Assembly: GCA_023436025.1 (NCBI GenBank)
Contig: JAEZKX010000243.1
Coordinates: forward strand, 1 to 28,015
DNA length: 28,015 nucleotides
DNA from: Pseudomonadota bacterium
GTDB taxonomy: Bacteria > Pseudomonadota > Gammaproteobacteria > Burkholderiales > Burkholderiaceae_C
Direction of reading: 5' to 3'
Shown: positions 6,213 through 14,222 of the stretch, in pieces
How positions within the stretch are numbered: position 1 is the first letter of the stretch
Layout of the letters: each line of letters begins with the position of its first letter
Notes under the pieces: model-generated
What the model was told of the DNA's origin: nothing
The model's database searches: none
What the model saw: only the letters and a program-made list of their open reading frames with translations
Translations under genes and position numbers: made by a program

Positions 6213-7403
6213 ATGCGCATTGCCATCATCGGCGCGGGAATCGGCGGACTCACGGCGGCCATCGCCCTGCTCAAGAAGGGCTACGAAGTCCAGGTGCTCG
6301 AGCAGGCCCCGGAACTGGGCGAGATCGGGGCCGGGGTGCAGATCAGTCCCAACGGCGTGCGGGTGCTGGCCGCCCTGGGGCTGATGGACGACATCCAGGC
6401 CATCGCCTCGGAACCGGCGGGCAAATGCGTGCGGCTGTGGTCGACCGGGCAGGAGTGGAAGCTCTTCGACCTGGGCGCGGTGTCGCGGCAGCGCTATGGA
6501 TTCCCTTACCTGACCCTGCACCGGGGCGACCTGCACGCAGCGCTGGTCCGGGGCGTGCGCGCCCTGCGCCCCGACGCGATCCGCCTGGGCCTGCGCATCA
6601 CCGACATCCACCAGGACGGCGAGGTGGTGCGCATGTTCGCAGGCGATGAAGAGGTGGCCAGCGCCGATTTCGTAGTGGGCGCGGACGGCGTGCACTCGCA
6701 GGTGCGCCAGCGCCTGTTCGGTGACGACCAGCCCCGCTTCTCGGGCATCGTCGCCTGGCGTGGCGTGATCGACGCGCACAAGCTGCCCGAGCACCTGCGC
6801 CAGCCCTATGGCTACAACTGGGTGGGCCCCGGCAAGCACGTCATCCACTACCCGGTGCGATCGGGACGACTGGTCAACCTGGTGGCGGTGGTGGAGCAGG
6901 CGCAGGGCTGGGAGGTGGAATCCTGGTCGCAGCAAGGCACCTCCGAGGACTTCCAACGCGACTTCGCGGGCTGGCACGAGGATGTGCACCACCTCATCCG
7001 CGCCGTGGGCACGCCCTACAAATGGGCGCTAATGGTGCGCGACCCGATGCAGAGCTGGACGCGCGGCCGCGTCACGCTGCTCGGCGATGCCTGCCACCCG
7101 ACCTTGCCCTTCCTGGCGCAAGGCGCCGTGATGGCGCTGGAAGACGGTTTCCTGCTGGCGCGTGCATTGCACGAATACGGCGGCGACCTCGCGCGCGCCA
7201 CGGCCGCCTATGAAGCGGCCCGCGTGCAGCGCACCGCGAAGATCGTGCAAGGCGCCAACGAGAACGCCACGCGATTCCACAATCCCGCGCTGGCCCATGC
7301 CGAAGGCGCGGCCGCCTACGTGGATCGCGAATGGACCGAGGAGCGCGTCAGGCAACGCTACGAATGGCTGTTCGAGTACAACGTGGAGACGCTTGCGCTA
7401 TGA
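6213..7403 (+). CDS. FAD-dependent aromatic monooxygenase (salicylate hydroxylase-like)
   Basis: A 396-residue class A flavoprotein monooxygenase, expected to hydroxylate an aromatic ring using NAD(P)H and O2. All three fingerprint motifs are present: the Rossmann GXGXXG at residues 7-12 (IIGAGIGG), the DG motif VVGADGVHS at 154-162, and the GD motif RVTLLGDACHP at 286-296. The family includes salicylate 1-hydroxylase, 3-hydroxybenzoate 6-hydroxylase and 6-hydroxynicotinate 3-monooxygenase (NicC); the sequence alone does not tell which substrate is used. It is the first gene of the operon, has a strong ribosome-binding site, and its stop overlaps the next start as ATGA. The neighbouring Mo hydroxylase makes a heteroaromatic acid substrate plausible but unproven. 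Confidence 0.88.
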   Translation: MRIAIIGAGIGGLTAAIALLKKGYEVQVLEQAPELGEIGAGVQISPNGVRVLAALGLMDDIQAIASEPAGKCVRLWSTGQEWKLFDLGAVSRQRYGFPYLTLHRGDLHAALVRGVRALRPDAIRLGLRITDIHQDGEVVRMFAGDEEVASADFVVGADGVHSQVRQRLFGDDQPRFSGIVAWRGVIDAHKLPEHLRQPYGYNWVGPGKHVIHYPVRSGRLVNLVAVVEQAQGWEVESWSQQGTSEDFQRDFAGWHEDVHHLIRAVGTPYKWALMVRDPMQSWTRGRVTLLGDACHPTLPFLAQGAVMALEDGFLLARALHEYGGDLARATAAYEAARVQRTAKIVQGANENATRFHNPALAHAEGAAAYVDREWTEERVRQRYEWLFEYNVETLAL

Positions 7404-8158
7404 CCGACGGCCTGAGCTTGCTGGCCTACGGGCAGGGCCCCACCAAGGTGGTGGTGATGAATGGATGGATGGGCGTCGCCCGCCACTGGCTGCCCACGTT
7501 GCACGCCATGGACCCGGAACGGTTCGAGTGCGTGGTCTTCGAGTACCGGGGATACGGGTCGCGCCGCGACGAGCCGGGTGCGTACCGGTTCGAAGAGGCG
7601 GCCTCGGACGTGGTCGCGCTGGCCGACGCGCTGGGCTGGGCGCAGTTTTCCGTCGTGGGCCACTCCATGGGCGGCATGGCGATGCAGCGGGTCGCCCTGG
7701 AGGCGCCCGACCGGGTGCAACGCCTGCTGGGCATCGCGCCGGTGTCGGCGGCCGGCGCGCGCATGGACGCCACGCGCCGGGCGTTCTTCGAATCGGCGGT
7801 GACCGACCTGTCCGCGCGCCAGCAGATCCTCCACCTGTCCACCGGGCAGCGCCTGACGCAGACCTGGTGCCGCACCGTGGCGGCAGACTCGCAGGAGAAC
7901 CACCCCGATGCGGTGCGCGCCTACCTGAAGGAATGGACCTCCAACGGATTTGCGGACCAGGTCGCGGGCCTGGACCTGCCGGTGAAGGTGCTGGTCGGCG
8001 AGTTCGACCCGGGCATCAACGCCGCCGGCGTGCGCACTACCTGGCCGCTGCATCACCCGAAGGTCGAGATCGAAGTGGTGCCCCAGACCGGGCACTACCC
8101 GATGCTGGAGCTGCCCCTGGCCGTGGCCGCCCGCGTCGAGGCCTGGTTGTGTCCTTGA
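7400..8158 (+). CDS. Alpha/beta-fold hydrolase
   Basis: A 252-residue cytoplasmic hydrolase of the alpha/beta fold. The nucleophile elbow is GHSMGG with Ser89; the likely acid is Asp203 in VGEFDPG and the catalytic His is His232 in QTGHYPMLELP. An oxyanion-side motif MNGWMG lies near residue 20. The start codon overlaps the monooxygenase stop (ATGA), so the two are translationally coupled and probably act in sequence. In related aromatic and nicotinate pathways such enzymes cleave C-C bonds of ring-fission products (MhpC type) or deformylate N-formylmaleamate (NicD type). Which reaction applies here cannot be decided from sequence, and no ring-cleavage dioxygenase is encoded nearby to supply a ring-fission product. 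Confidence 0.85.
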   Translation: MTDGLSLLAYGQGPTKVVVMNGWMGVARHWLPTLHAMDPERFECVVFEYRGYGSRRDEPGAYRFEEAASDVVALADALGWAQFSVVGHSMGGMAMQRVALEAPDRVQRLLGIAPVSAAGARMDATRRAFFESAVTDLSARQQILHLSTGQRLTQTWCRTVAADSQENHPDAVRAYLKEWTSNGFADQVAGLDLPVKVLVGEFDPGINAAGVRTTWPLHHPKVEIEVVPQTGHYPMLELPLAVAARVEAWLCP

Positions 8159-8167
8159 TCTGAATCG

Positions 8168-8995
8168 ATGTACCCCTTCTCCTATGTCCGCCCGGCCAGC
8201 GTGGCGGAGGCCGTGGACTTGCTGACGCGGTTCCCCGAAGCCAGCCCCCTGTCCGGTGGCATGACGCTCATCCCCACGCTCAAGCAGCGCCTGGGCGCAC
8301 CTTCGCATCTGGTCGACCTCAGCCGCCTGCCAGAACTCCAGGGCATCGCGCGGCAAGGCGAGGTCGTGCGCATCGGCGCCGCCACGCGCCACGCGCAGGT
8401 GGCGCAGTCCGAACTGGTGCGCCGCTGCATTCCGGGCCTGGCCGACCTGGCGGGCCTCATCGGTGACCAGCAGGTGCGCAACCGCGGCACCATCGGCGGC
8501 TCGGTGGCCAACAGCGACCCCGCGGCCGACTACCCGGCCGCGGTGCTGGCGCTCGATGCCACGGTCGTCACCGACCGGCGCCGCATCGCGGCGGACGAAT
8601 TCTTCACCGGCATGTTCGAGACGGCGCTGGCGCCCGCTGAAATCATCGTGGCATTCGAGTTCCCGCTGCCCCGGCGCTCGGCCTACCTGAAACACCGGCA
8701 CACGGCCTCGGGCTACGCCGTGGTGGGCGTGTTCATCGCGGACCATCCGGGCGGCCCCCGCGTGGCCATCACCGGCGCCGGCCCCTGCGCCTTCCGCTGG
8801 ACGGCGGCCGAGTCGGCGCTGGCCGCGCAAGAGCGCTCGGCCTGGCGCGCGGAACTGCTGGCCGGCATGCAGCCCGATGCCACGGGCCTCAACGAAGACG
8901 CCAGCGCGAGCCGCGCCTACCGCGCGCACCTCTGCGGCACGCTCGCGCGGCGTGCCCTGGCCGGACTGCGCGCCGGCGAACACCAGGCGAACTGA
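8168..8995 (+). CDS. Molybdenum hydroxylase FAD-binding subunit (CoxM/XdhB type)
   Basis: The 275-residue middle subunit of a xanthine dehydrogenase/CO dehydrogenase-type molybdenum hydroxylase. It passes electrons from the iron-sulfur clusters to FAD and then to an acceptor. The N-terminal FAD_binding_5 domain shows both pyrophosphate-binding motifs: LSGGMTLIPTLK (28-39) and TIGGSVANSDPAADYP (108-123). A CO_deh_flav_C-type region follows from about residue 170. The length is normal for stand-alone M subunits. It starts nine bases after the hydrolase stop with only a weak ribosome-binding site, so coupling is likely. It is followed two bases later by the fusion gene. The order M-(G/S)-L is characteristic of Cox-like Mo hydroxylases. 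Confidence 0.92.
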   Translation: MYPFSYVRPASVAEAVDLLTRFPEASPLSGGMTLIPTLKQRLGAPSHLVDLSRLPELQGIARQGEVVRIGAATRHAQVAQSELVRRCIPGLADLAGLIGDQQVRNRGTIGGSVANSDPAADYPAAVLALDATVVTDRRRIAADEFFTGMFETALAPAEIIVAFEFPLPRRSAYLKHRHTASGYAVVGVFIADHPGGPRVAITGAGPCAFRWTAAESALAAQERSAWRAELLAGMQPDATGLNEDASASRAYRAHLCGTLARRALAGLRAGEHQAN

Positions 8996-8997
8996 TC

Positions 8998-10026
8998 ATG
9001 GAATTCAAGGGAAGACAGCGCATCCGCGCAAGCCGCGCGCGCGTGTGGGCGGCCCTCAACGACCCGGCCGTGCTGCAGCAATGCATCGAAGGCTGCGAAT
9101 CGTTCGAGGCCAGCAGCGACAGCGAATGGCAGGTGGTGGTGCGGGCCTCGGTCGGGCCGGTCAAGGCGCGCTTCAAGGGCACGTTGTCCGTGCGGGAGCG
9201 GCAGGCGCTGGAGGGCTACCGCCTCATCGGGCAGGGCGAAGGTGGCATCGCCGGATTCGGCGAGATGAGCGCCGTGGTGACGCTGCAGGACGATGGCGCC
9301 GACACGCAACTGGTCTACGCGGCCCAGGCCAGCGTGGGCGGCAAGCTGGCGCAGATCGGCTCGCGCCTCGTGGGCTCGGTGGGCGCCCGCATGGCCGAGC
9401 GCTTCTTCGCCCGCTTCGACGAAGTGCTCACCCAGGGCGGCGGCGCCACCGGGGCCGGACCGGCCGCCGACGGCCAGGCCACGCCCGGTGCGCCGGCGGC
9501 CCTGCCGGCGCAGGAGCACGAGCAGGCCAACGTCGAGCTCGTGGTGAACGGCGTGCCGGTGCGCCGCCATGTGGACGACCGCACCTTGCTGGTCGAACTG
9601 CTGCGGCGCGAGCTGCGCCTGACAGGTACGCACGTGGGATGCGACACCTCGCAGTGCGGCGCCTGCACCGTGCGGCTGGACGGCGTGGCCGTGAAATCCT
9701 GCACCGTGCTGGCCGTGCAGGCCAGCGGCGGCGAGGTCGTCACCATCGAAGGCCTGTCGGGACAGGACGGCCTGCACCCGCTGCAGAAGGCGTTCATGGC
9801 GTGCCACGGCCTGCAGTGCGGCTTCTGCACACCCGGAATGATCATGGCCAGCGACGGCCTGCTGCGCTCCGGCCGGCCGGTGGATCGCGCCTCGATCTGC
9901 ACCGCGTTGGAGGGCAACATCTGCCGCTGCACCGGCTACGTCAACATCATCCGTGCCGTCGGCCAGGCCGCCACCGAGATGGGCCTGTCCACCGGCGCCC
10001 TCGAAGAAGGGGAGGCCGGGCGATGA
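8998..10026 (+). CDS. CoxG-like SRPBCC domain fused to Mo-hydroxylase [2Fe-2S] subunit
   Basis: A 342-residue two-domain protein. Residues 1-145 are a CoxG-type SRPBCC domain (MEFKGRQRIRASRARVWAAL; GEGGIAGFGEMSAVVTL; GGKLAQIGSRLVG). Residues 147-178 are an Ala/Gly/Pro-rich linker. Residues 179-335 are the small CoxS/XdhA subunit. Its plant-type [2Fe-2S] cluster is held by Cys215, Cys220, Cys223 and Cys235, and the second cluster by Cys274, Cys277, Cys309 and Cys311 (CGFCTPG and ICRCTGY). All eight cluster ligands are present, so the electron-transfer unit should be active. In most operons the two domains are separate genes (coxG and coxS). CoxG has been linked to membrane attachment of the enzyme. 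There is no stop or frameshift between the domains. The end overlaps the large-subunit start by four bases. Confidence 0.93.
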   Translation: MEFKGRQRIRASRARVWAALNDPAVLQQCIEGCESFEASSDSEWQVVVRASVGPVKARFKGTLSVRERQALEGYRLIGQGEGGIAGFGEMSAVVTLQDDGADTQLVYAAQASVGGKLAQIGSRLVGSVGARMAERFFARFDEVLTQGGGATGAGPAADGQATPGAPAALPAQEHEQANVELVVNGVPVRRHVDDRTLLVELLRRELRLTGTHVGCDTSQCGACTVRLDGVAVKSCTVLAVQASGGEVVTIEGLSGQDGLHPLQKAFMACHGLQCGFCTPGMIMASDGLLRSGRPVDRASICTALEGNICRCTGYVNIIRAVGQAATEMGLSTGALEEGEAGR

Positions 10027-12380
10027 GCTGGATCGGCAAACCGCAGCCCCGCAACGAGGACCGCCGCCTGGTGGTGGGCAAGGGCTGCTACACCGACGAC
10101 ATCGACAAGCCGGGCCAGGCCTGGGCGGCCTTCCTGCGCTCGCCGCATGCGCACGCCCGCATCCTGCGCATCGACACCTCGGCGGCCCGGGCCTTGCCGG
10201 GCGTGCTGGCGGTGCTGACCGGCGCCGATTACCTGGCCGACGGCTTGCAGGGCATCGACCACGTGCCCAACCCCATCGCGGCGGTGAACCCCAAGGAAAA
10301 GGCCTTCCTCAGCTCCGAGACTGGAACCATCTACAACCGGCGCCAGATGCCCTTGTGCGTGGACAAGGTGCGTCACGTGGGCGATGCCCTGGTGATGGTG
10401 GTGGCCGAGACGCCCCACCAGGCCCGCGACGGCGTGGAGGCGGTGCGGGTCGACTACGAGGTGCTGCCGGCCGTCGTCGACGCCGACGACGCGCTCGCCC
10501 CTGGCGCGCCCCAGCTCTACGACGACCTGCCGGGCAACTGCTGCTTCAGGACGCAGATCGGGGACCGCGACGCCGCGCGGGCCGCCTTCGCCCGGGCCGC
10601 CCTGGTGGTGCGCCGCGAGTTCAAGAACAGCCGCATCGTCAATGCGCAGATGGAGCCGCGCTCGGCCATCGGCGAGTACGACCCGGCCACGGACAGCTAC
10701 CAGCTCACCTCCGGCAGCCAGGGCGTGGTGCGCCAGCAGCTGGGCCTGGCCGAAGCCTTCGGGGTGCCGGCCGCACGCATGCGCGTGATCAGCCCGGACG
10801 TGGGCGGCGGCTTCGGGCCGCGCACCTCGCTCAACATGGAGCCGGCCTGCGTGCTGTGGGCCGCGCGCCGCGTCGGCCGCCCCGTCAAGTGGACGGGCGA
10901 CCGCAGCGAGGCCTTCGTGAGCGACTACCAGGGCCGCGGGATGACCTTCCGTGCCGCCATGGCCTTCGACGCCAGCGGGCGCATTCTGGCGGTGGACAAC
11001 ACGCTCATCGGCAACGTGGGCGCGCACACCATCTCGTACGTGCCCATGGCCAATGCCATGCGGGTGACCACCAGCGTGTACGACGTGCCGGTGGCCGCCA
11101 TCCATGTGACGGGCGTGGTGACCAACACCGTGCCCACCGGGCCGTACCGGGGCGCGGGCCGTCCGGAAAGCATGCACGCCATCGAGCGCCTGCTGGACAT
11201 CGCCGCAAGCCAGCTGGGCATGGACCGCCTGGACATCCGGCGCATCAACCTGATCCGGCGCGACACGCTACCGCGCCTGAGCCCCATGGGCCTGCCCTAC
11301 GACAGCGGCGACTTCCCTGCCAACATGGAGCGCGTGATCGCGCTGGCCGACTGGCATGGCTTCAAGACGCGCCAGCAGGAGGCCCACCAGCGCGGCAAGC
11401 TGCGCGGCATCGGCCTGTCCAACTACATCGAGTCGCCCGTGGGCGCGCCGCGCGAGCGCATCGAGCTGCGGGTGCTGCCGGACGGAACCACCGACATCGT
11501 CTCGGGCACGCAGTCCACCGGGCAAGGCCACGAAACCACGTTCGCGCAGGTGGTGGCCGATCACCTGGGCGTGCCGTTCGCGTCCATCCGCTTGCGCACC
11601 GGCGACACCGCGTTCGTGCAATGGGGAGGCGGCACCCACTCCGACCGATCGATGCGCCTGGGCGGCAAGCTGCTCATCGACGCCAGCGAGAAACTGCTGG
11701 CGCAGGCGCGCACGGTGGCCGCGCATTGCCTGGGCGTGGCGCCCGAGCGGCTGCGCCGCGAGGGCGATGGCTTCTCGGCGCGCGTGTGGTGGGGCTTGCG
11801 CCTGCGGCGCGTCAGCCTGGTCGAACTGGCGGGCCACGTGCAGCGCCACGGCATGCCGGGCCAGCCCGAGCAGCGCGAGCTGATGGCCGAGGCCGAATTC
11901 AATGGCCGCATGCCGGCCTACCCCACCGGCGCCGCGGTGTGCGAGGTGGAGATCGATCCCGAGACCGGGGTGGTCGACATCGTGCGCTACAGCGCCGTGG
12001 ACGATGTCGGCCGGGCGATCAACCCGCTCATCGTGGAAGGCCAGGTGCACGGCGGCCTGGCCCAGGGCCTGGGCCAGGCGCTCACCGAAGGCTATGCCAT
12101 CGACCGCCACAGCGGCCAGGTGCTGTCGGGCTCCTACATGGACTACGGCATGCCGCATGCCGAGCTGATGCCGCCGCTGCGCGTGGAGCTCACCAACGAT
12201 CCGACGCACGGCAACCCGCTGGGCGTCAAGGGTGGCGGTGAAAGCGGGATCACGCCCGCCACCGCCTGCACCTTCAATGCCCTGGCCCACGCGCTGGCGC
12301 CGTACACCGACGACGAACTGCCCATGCCGGCCACGCCCCTGGCCGTGTGGCAGGTGATCCACCAAGGCCGCCGCGCCTGA
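10023..12380 (+). CDS. Molybdenum hydroxylase large subunit (xanthine dehydrogenase family)
   Basis: The 785-residue catalytic subunit, carrying the molybdopterin-cytosine dinucleotide type cofactor in this family. It hydroxylates a carbon next to a ring nitrogen or an aldehyde, using water as the oxygen source. The N-terminal Ald_Xan_dh_C domain starts at WIGKPQPRNEDRRLVVGKG. Cofactor-binding motifs are DVGGGFGPRTS (259-269), TQSTGQGHETTF, and GVKGGGESG with the catalytic Glu at residue 740. The loop that carries the active-site Cys in true CO dehydrogenases reads PYRGAGRPE (374-382) here, without Cys, so this is not a CO dehydrogenase. The start at 10023 overlaps the preceding stop; the much longer open frame upstream is a shadow. 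The substrate is unknown. No maturation genes (coxDEF or xdhC type) are nearby. Confidence 0.93.
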   Translation: MSWIGKPQPRNEDRRLVVGKGCYTDDIDKPGQAWAAFLRSPHAHARILRIDTSAARALPGVLAVLTGADYLADGLQGIDHVPNPIAAVNPKEKAFLSSETGTIYNRRQMPLCVDKVRHVGDALVMVVAETPHQARDGVEAVRVDYEVLPAVVDADDALAPGAPQLYDDLPGNCCFRTQIGDRDAARAAFARAALVVRREFKNSRIVNAQMEPRSAIGEYDPATDSYQLTSGSQGVVRQQLGLAEAFGVPAARMRVISPDVGGGFGPRTSLNMEPACVLWAARRVGRPVKWTGDRSEAFVSDYQGRGMTFRAAMAFDASGRILAVDNTLIGNVGAHTISYVPMANAMRVTTSVYDVPVAAIHVTGVVTNTVPTGPYRGAGRPESMHAIERLLDIAASQLGMDRLDIRRINLIRRDTLPRLSPMGLPYDSGDFPANMERVIALADWHGFKTRQQEAHQRGKLRGIGLSNYIESPVGAPRERIELRVLPDGTTDIVSGTQSTGQGHETTFAQVVADHLGVPFASIRLRTGDTAFVQWGGGTHSDRSMRLGGKLLIDASEKLLAQARTVAAHCLGVAPERLRREGDGFSARVWWGLRLRRVSLVELAGHVQRHGMPGQPEQRELMAEAEFNGRMPAYPTGAAVCEVEIDPETGVVDIVRYSAVDDVGRAINPLIVEGQVHGGLAQGLGQALTEGYAIDRHSGQVLSGSYMDYGMPHAELMPPLRVELTNDPTHGNPLGVKGGGESGITPATACTFNALAHALAPYTDDELPMPATPLAVWQVIHQGRRA

Positions 12381-12402
12381 CGTCCTTGCAAGGAAATCCC
12401 CC

Positions 12403-13152
12403 ATGACCACCAGCGCCCCTCCCACGGCCGAAGCCAAGGTCCTCGTCGACCTGAAGGACGGCGTGCTCGACCTCCGGCTGAACGATCCCGCCAGCGGCAA
12501 CCTCGTGGACGCCGCCATGTCCGCCGCCCTCGTGCGGGCCGTGCAGTCCGTCGGCAGCGAGGTGAAGGCCATCTGCCTGCGCGGCGTCGGCGACGACTTC
12601 TGCGCCGGCCGCCATTCGCCCACGCCGGCCCGAGGCGGCGCGGTGCCATCGGCCGAGAAGCTCCGGCACCTCGTGGCCGAACCCGCGCTGGGTCTGTACG
12701 ACGCCATCAAGTTCGCTCCGGTGCCCACCCTGGCGGTGGTCCAGGGGCGGGCATTCGGCGTGGGCGCGGCCCTGGCAGCCGTGTGCGACATCACCCTCGC
12801 GCACGACGGGGCCCGTTTCGCGGTGCCGGAGATGGAGCGCGACATCCCTCCAGCCCTGGTGATGGCGGCCTTGCACGACCGCGTGCCGCTCAAGACGCTG
12901 GCCATGCTGGTCCTCACCCGCGAAGAGATCGGCGCCGCCGACGCGCAACGCGCAGGCCTCGTCAGCCATGTCGTCGCGGCCGATGCGCTGGAAGCCACCG
13001 CCGCCCGCTGGCTGGGGCAGCTCTCGGCCAACGGCGGCGTGGCGCTGCGCGCCTGCAAGCAGTACCTCACGCACGCGCCCTCCATGTCGGCCAGCGGCGC
13101 CAGCGCGTTTGCCAGCCACCTCATCGGCACCGCGCTCTCCGCCCGGTACTGA
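12403..13152 (+). CDS. Enoyl-CoA hydratase/isomerase (crotonase) family protein
   Basis: A 249-residue crotonase-fold protein. The first oxyanion-hole segment is DDFCAGRHSP (64-73) and the second is VVQGRAFGVGAALAAVCDI (112-130). Of the two glutamates that activate water in enoyl-CoA hydratase, the first is replaced by Ala123 (GVGAAL instead of GxGCEL), while the second is kept as Glu143 in FAVPEM. It is therefore probably not a standard hydratase; isomerase, hydrolase or other crotonase chemistry is possible. A Shine-Dalgarno AAGGA lies upstream, 22 bases after the Mo subunit. Its place in the operon suggests it processes a CoA-linked or beta-diketone-like intermediate of the same pathway, but no CoA ligase is encoded here. 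Confidence 0.85.
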   Translation: MTTSAPPTAEAKVLVDLKDGVLDLRLNDPASGNLVDAAMSAALVRAVQSVGSEVKAICLRGVGDDFCAGRHSPTPARGGAVPSAEKLRHLVAEPALGLYDAIKFAPVPTLAVVQGRAFGVGAALAAVCDITLAHDGARFAVPEMERDIPPALVMAALHDRVPLKTLAMLVLTREEIGAADAQRAGLVSHVVAADALEATAARWLGQLSANGGVALRACKQYLTHAPSMSASGASAFASHLIGTALSARY

Positions 13153-13182
13153 ACCTGTTTTTCCCACACTCTGGAGACAACC

Positions 13183-14172
13183 ATGAAAACTCTGCATTCC
13201 TTGGGCCGTCGCTCGATCCTCGCCTGCGCCGCCGCCCTGGGCTGTGCCCTGGCGGCACCCGCACTCGCGCAGGACAGCTACCCCAGCAAGCCCATCAAGA
13301 TGCTGGTGGGCTACCCGGCCGGCAGCGGCATCGACGCCGCCGCGCGCCACCTCGCGCGCCAGATCGCCGCGCAATCGGGCCAGCCCGTGGTCGTCGACAA
13401 CCGGCCAGGCGCGCTGGGCAACCTGGCGGCCAGTGCCGTGGCGCAAGCCGCGGGTGACCCCTACACCATCCTTTTCACGCCCAACTCCACGCACGCTGCC
13501 AACACCCACCTGTTCAAGAAGCTGCCGTTCGACCCGGTGGGCGACTTCACGCCGGTGACCAGCGTGGCCACGCTGGGCTTCGTCCTGGTCACCAACCCGA
13601 AGACCATGCCCGAAAAGACCGTGGGTGAGCTGCTCGCCAGCATCCGCAAGGACCCGACGCGCTACAAATTCGGCAGCGGCAACGCCACCGGCCTGGTCGC
13701 GGGCTCCATGTTCAAGAAGATGGCCGATGTGGACATCCTCAGCGTGCCCTACAAGGGCGTGCCGCCGGCCATCAGCGACCTGATGGGCGGGCACATCCAG
13801 ATGGTGTTCGCCGACGCCACGCTGGCCATTCCCCAGGCCAAGGGCGGCAACGTGCGGGCCCTGGCGGTGTCGGGCCGCACGCGCATGGCCGCACTGCCCG
13901 ACGTGCCGACCATGGCCGAGGCGGGCCTGCCGGGCTACGACCTCACCGCCTGGTTCGCCGTCTTCATGCCGGCCCGCGTGCCGCAGGCGGCGGTGGACAA
14001 GCTCGGTGGCTACATCCGCGCGGCCAGCCGCGATCCGCAGTACGTGGAGTACATGCGCGGCATCGGTGCGGAGCCCGAAACCTCGACGCCGGCCCAGCTG
14101 CTCGAGCGCGTGAAGACCGACACCCAGGCCTGGGGCAAGCTGGTCGAGATGGCCGGCATCACGCCGCAGTAA
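13183..14172 (+). CDS. Bug-type (TctC) periplasmic binding protein
   Basis: A 329-residue solute receptor of the Bug family of tripartite tricarboxylate transporters. A Sec signal peptide covers residues 1-29 (twin arginine at 9-10, hydrophobic core, cleavage at ALAQD). The mature protein shows the Bug ligand-loop motifs MLVGYPAGSGID (41-52) and VDNRPGALGNLAA. Bug proteins bind small carboxylates such as dicarboxylates, amino acids or aromatic acids. They are abundant in Burkholderiales and often orphan, as here: no TctA/TctB membrane genes are in the window. As the last structural gene of the operon it probably captures the pathway substrate or acts as a sensor. A good ribosome-binding site (GGAGA) and a clear terminator frame the gene. 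Confidence 0.92.
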   Translation: MKTLHSLGRRSILACAAALGCALAAPALAQDSYPSKPIKMLVGYPAGSGIDAAARHLARQIAAQSGQPVVVDNRPGALGNLAASAVAQAAGDPYTILFTPNSTHAANTHLFKKLPFDPVGDFTPVTSVATLGFVLVTNPKTMPEKTVGELLASIRKDPTRYKFGSGNATGLVAGSMFKKMADVDILSVPYKGVPPAISDLMGGHIQMVFADATLAIPQAKGGNVRALAVSGRTRMAALPDVPTMAEAGLPGYDLTAWFAVFMPARVPQAAVDKLGGYIRAASRDPQYVEYMRGIGAEPETSTPAQLLERVKTDTQAWGKLVEMAGITPQ

Positions 14173-14192
14173 TCCGCTCCAGCGGCATGGGG

Positions 14193-14222
14193 AAAGGCCG
14201 GTGCGGGTCCGCCGGCCTTTTT
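14193..14222 (+). terminator. Intrinsic terminator of the catabolic operon
   Basis: AAAGGCCGG (14193-14201) pairs perfectly with CCGGCCTTT (14212-14220) around a 10-base loop, and the T-run reaches 14222. It begins 20 bases after the stop of the Bug gene and separates the operon from the LysR gene. Confidence 0.85.

Noticed and set aside
8877..10022. N-terminal extension of the Mo large subunit by 382 codons
   Set aside because: The extension overlaps the real CoxM and fusion genes in another frame and its sequence is an Arg/Ala-rich shadow; the ATG at 10023 gives the family N-terminus.
8168..12380. Aerobic CO dehydrogenase (coxMSL)
   Set aside because: The gene order resembles cox, but the large subunit lacks the active-site cysteine loop and coxDEF are absent; a heteroaromatic or aldehyde hydroxylase is more likely.
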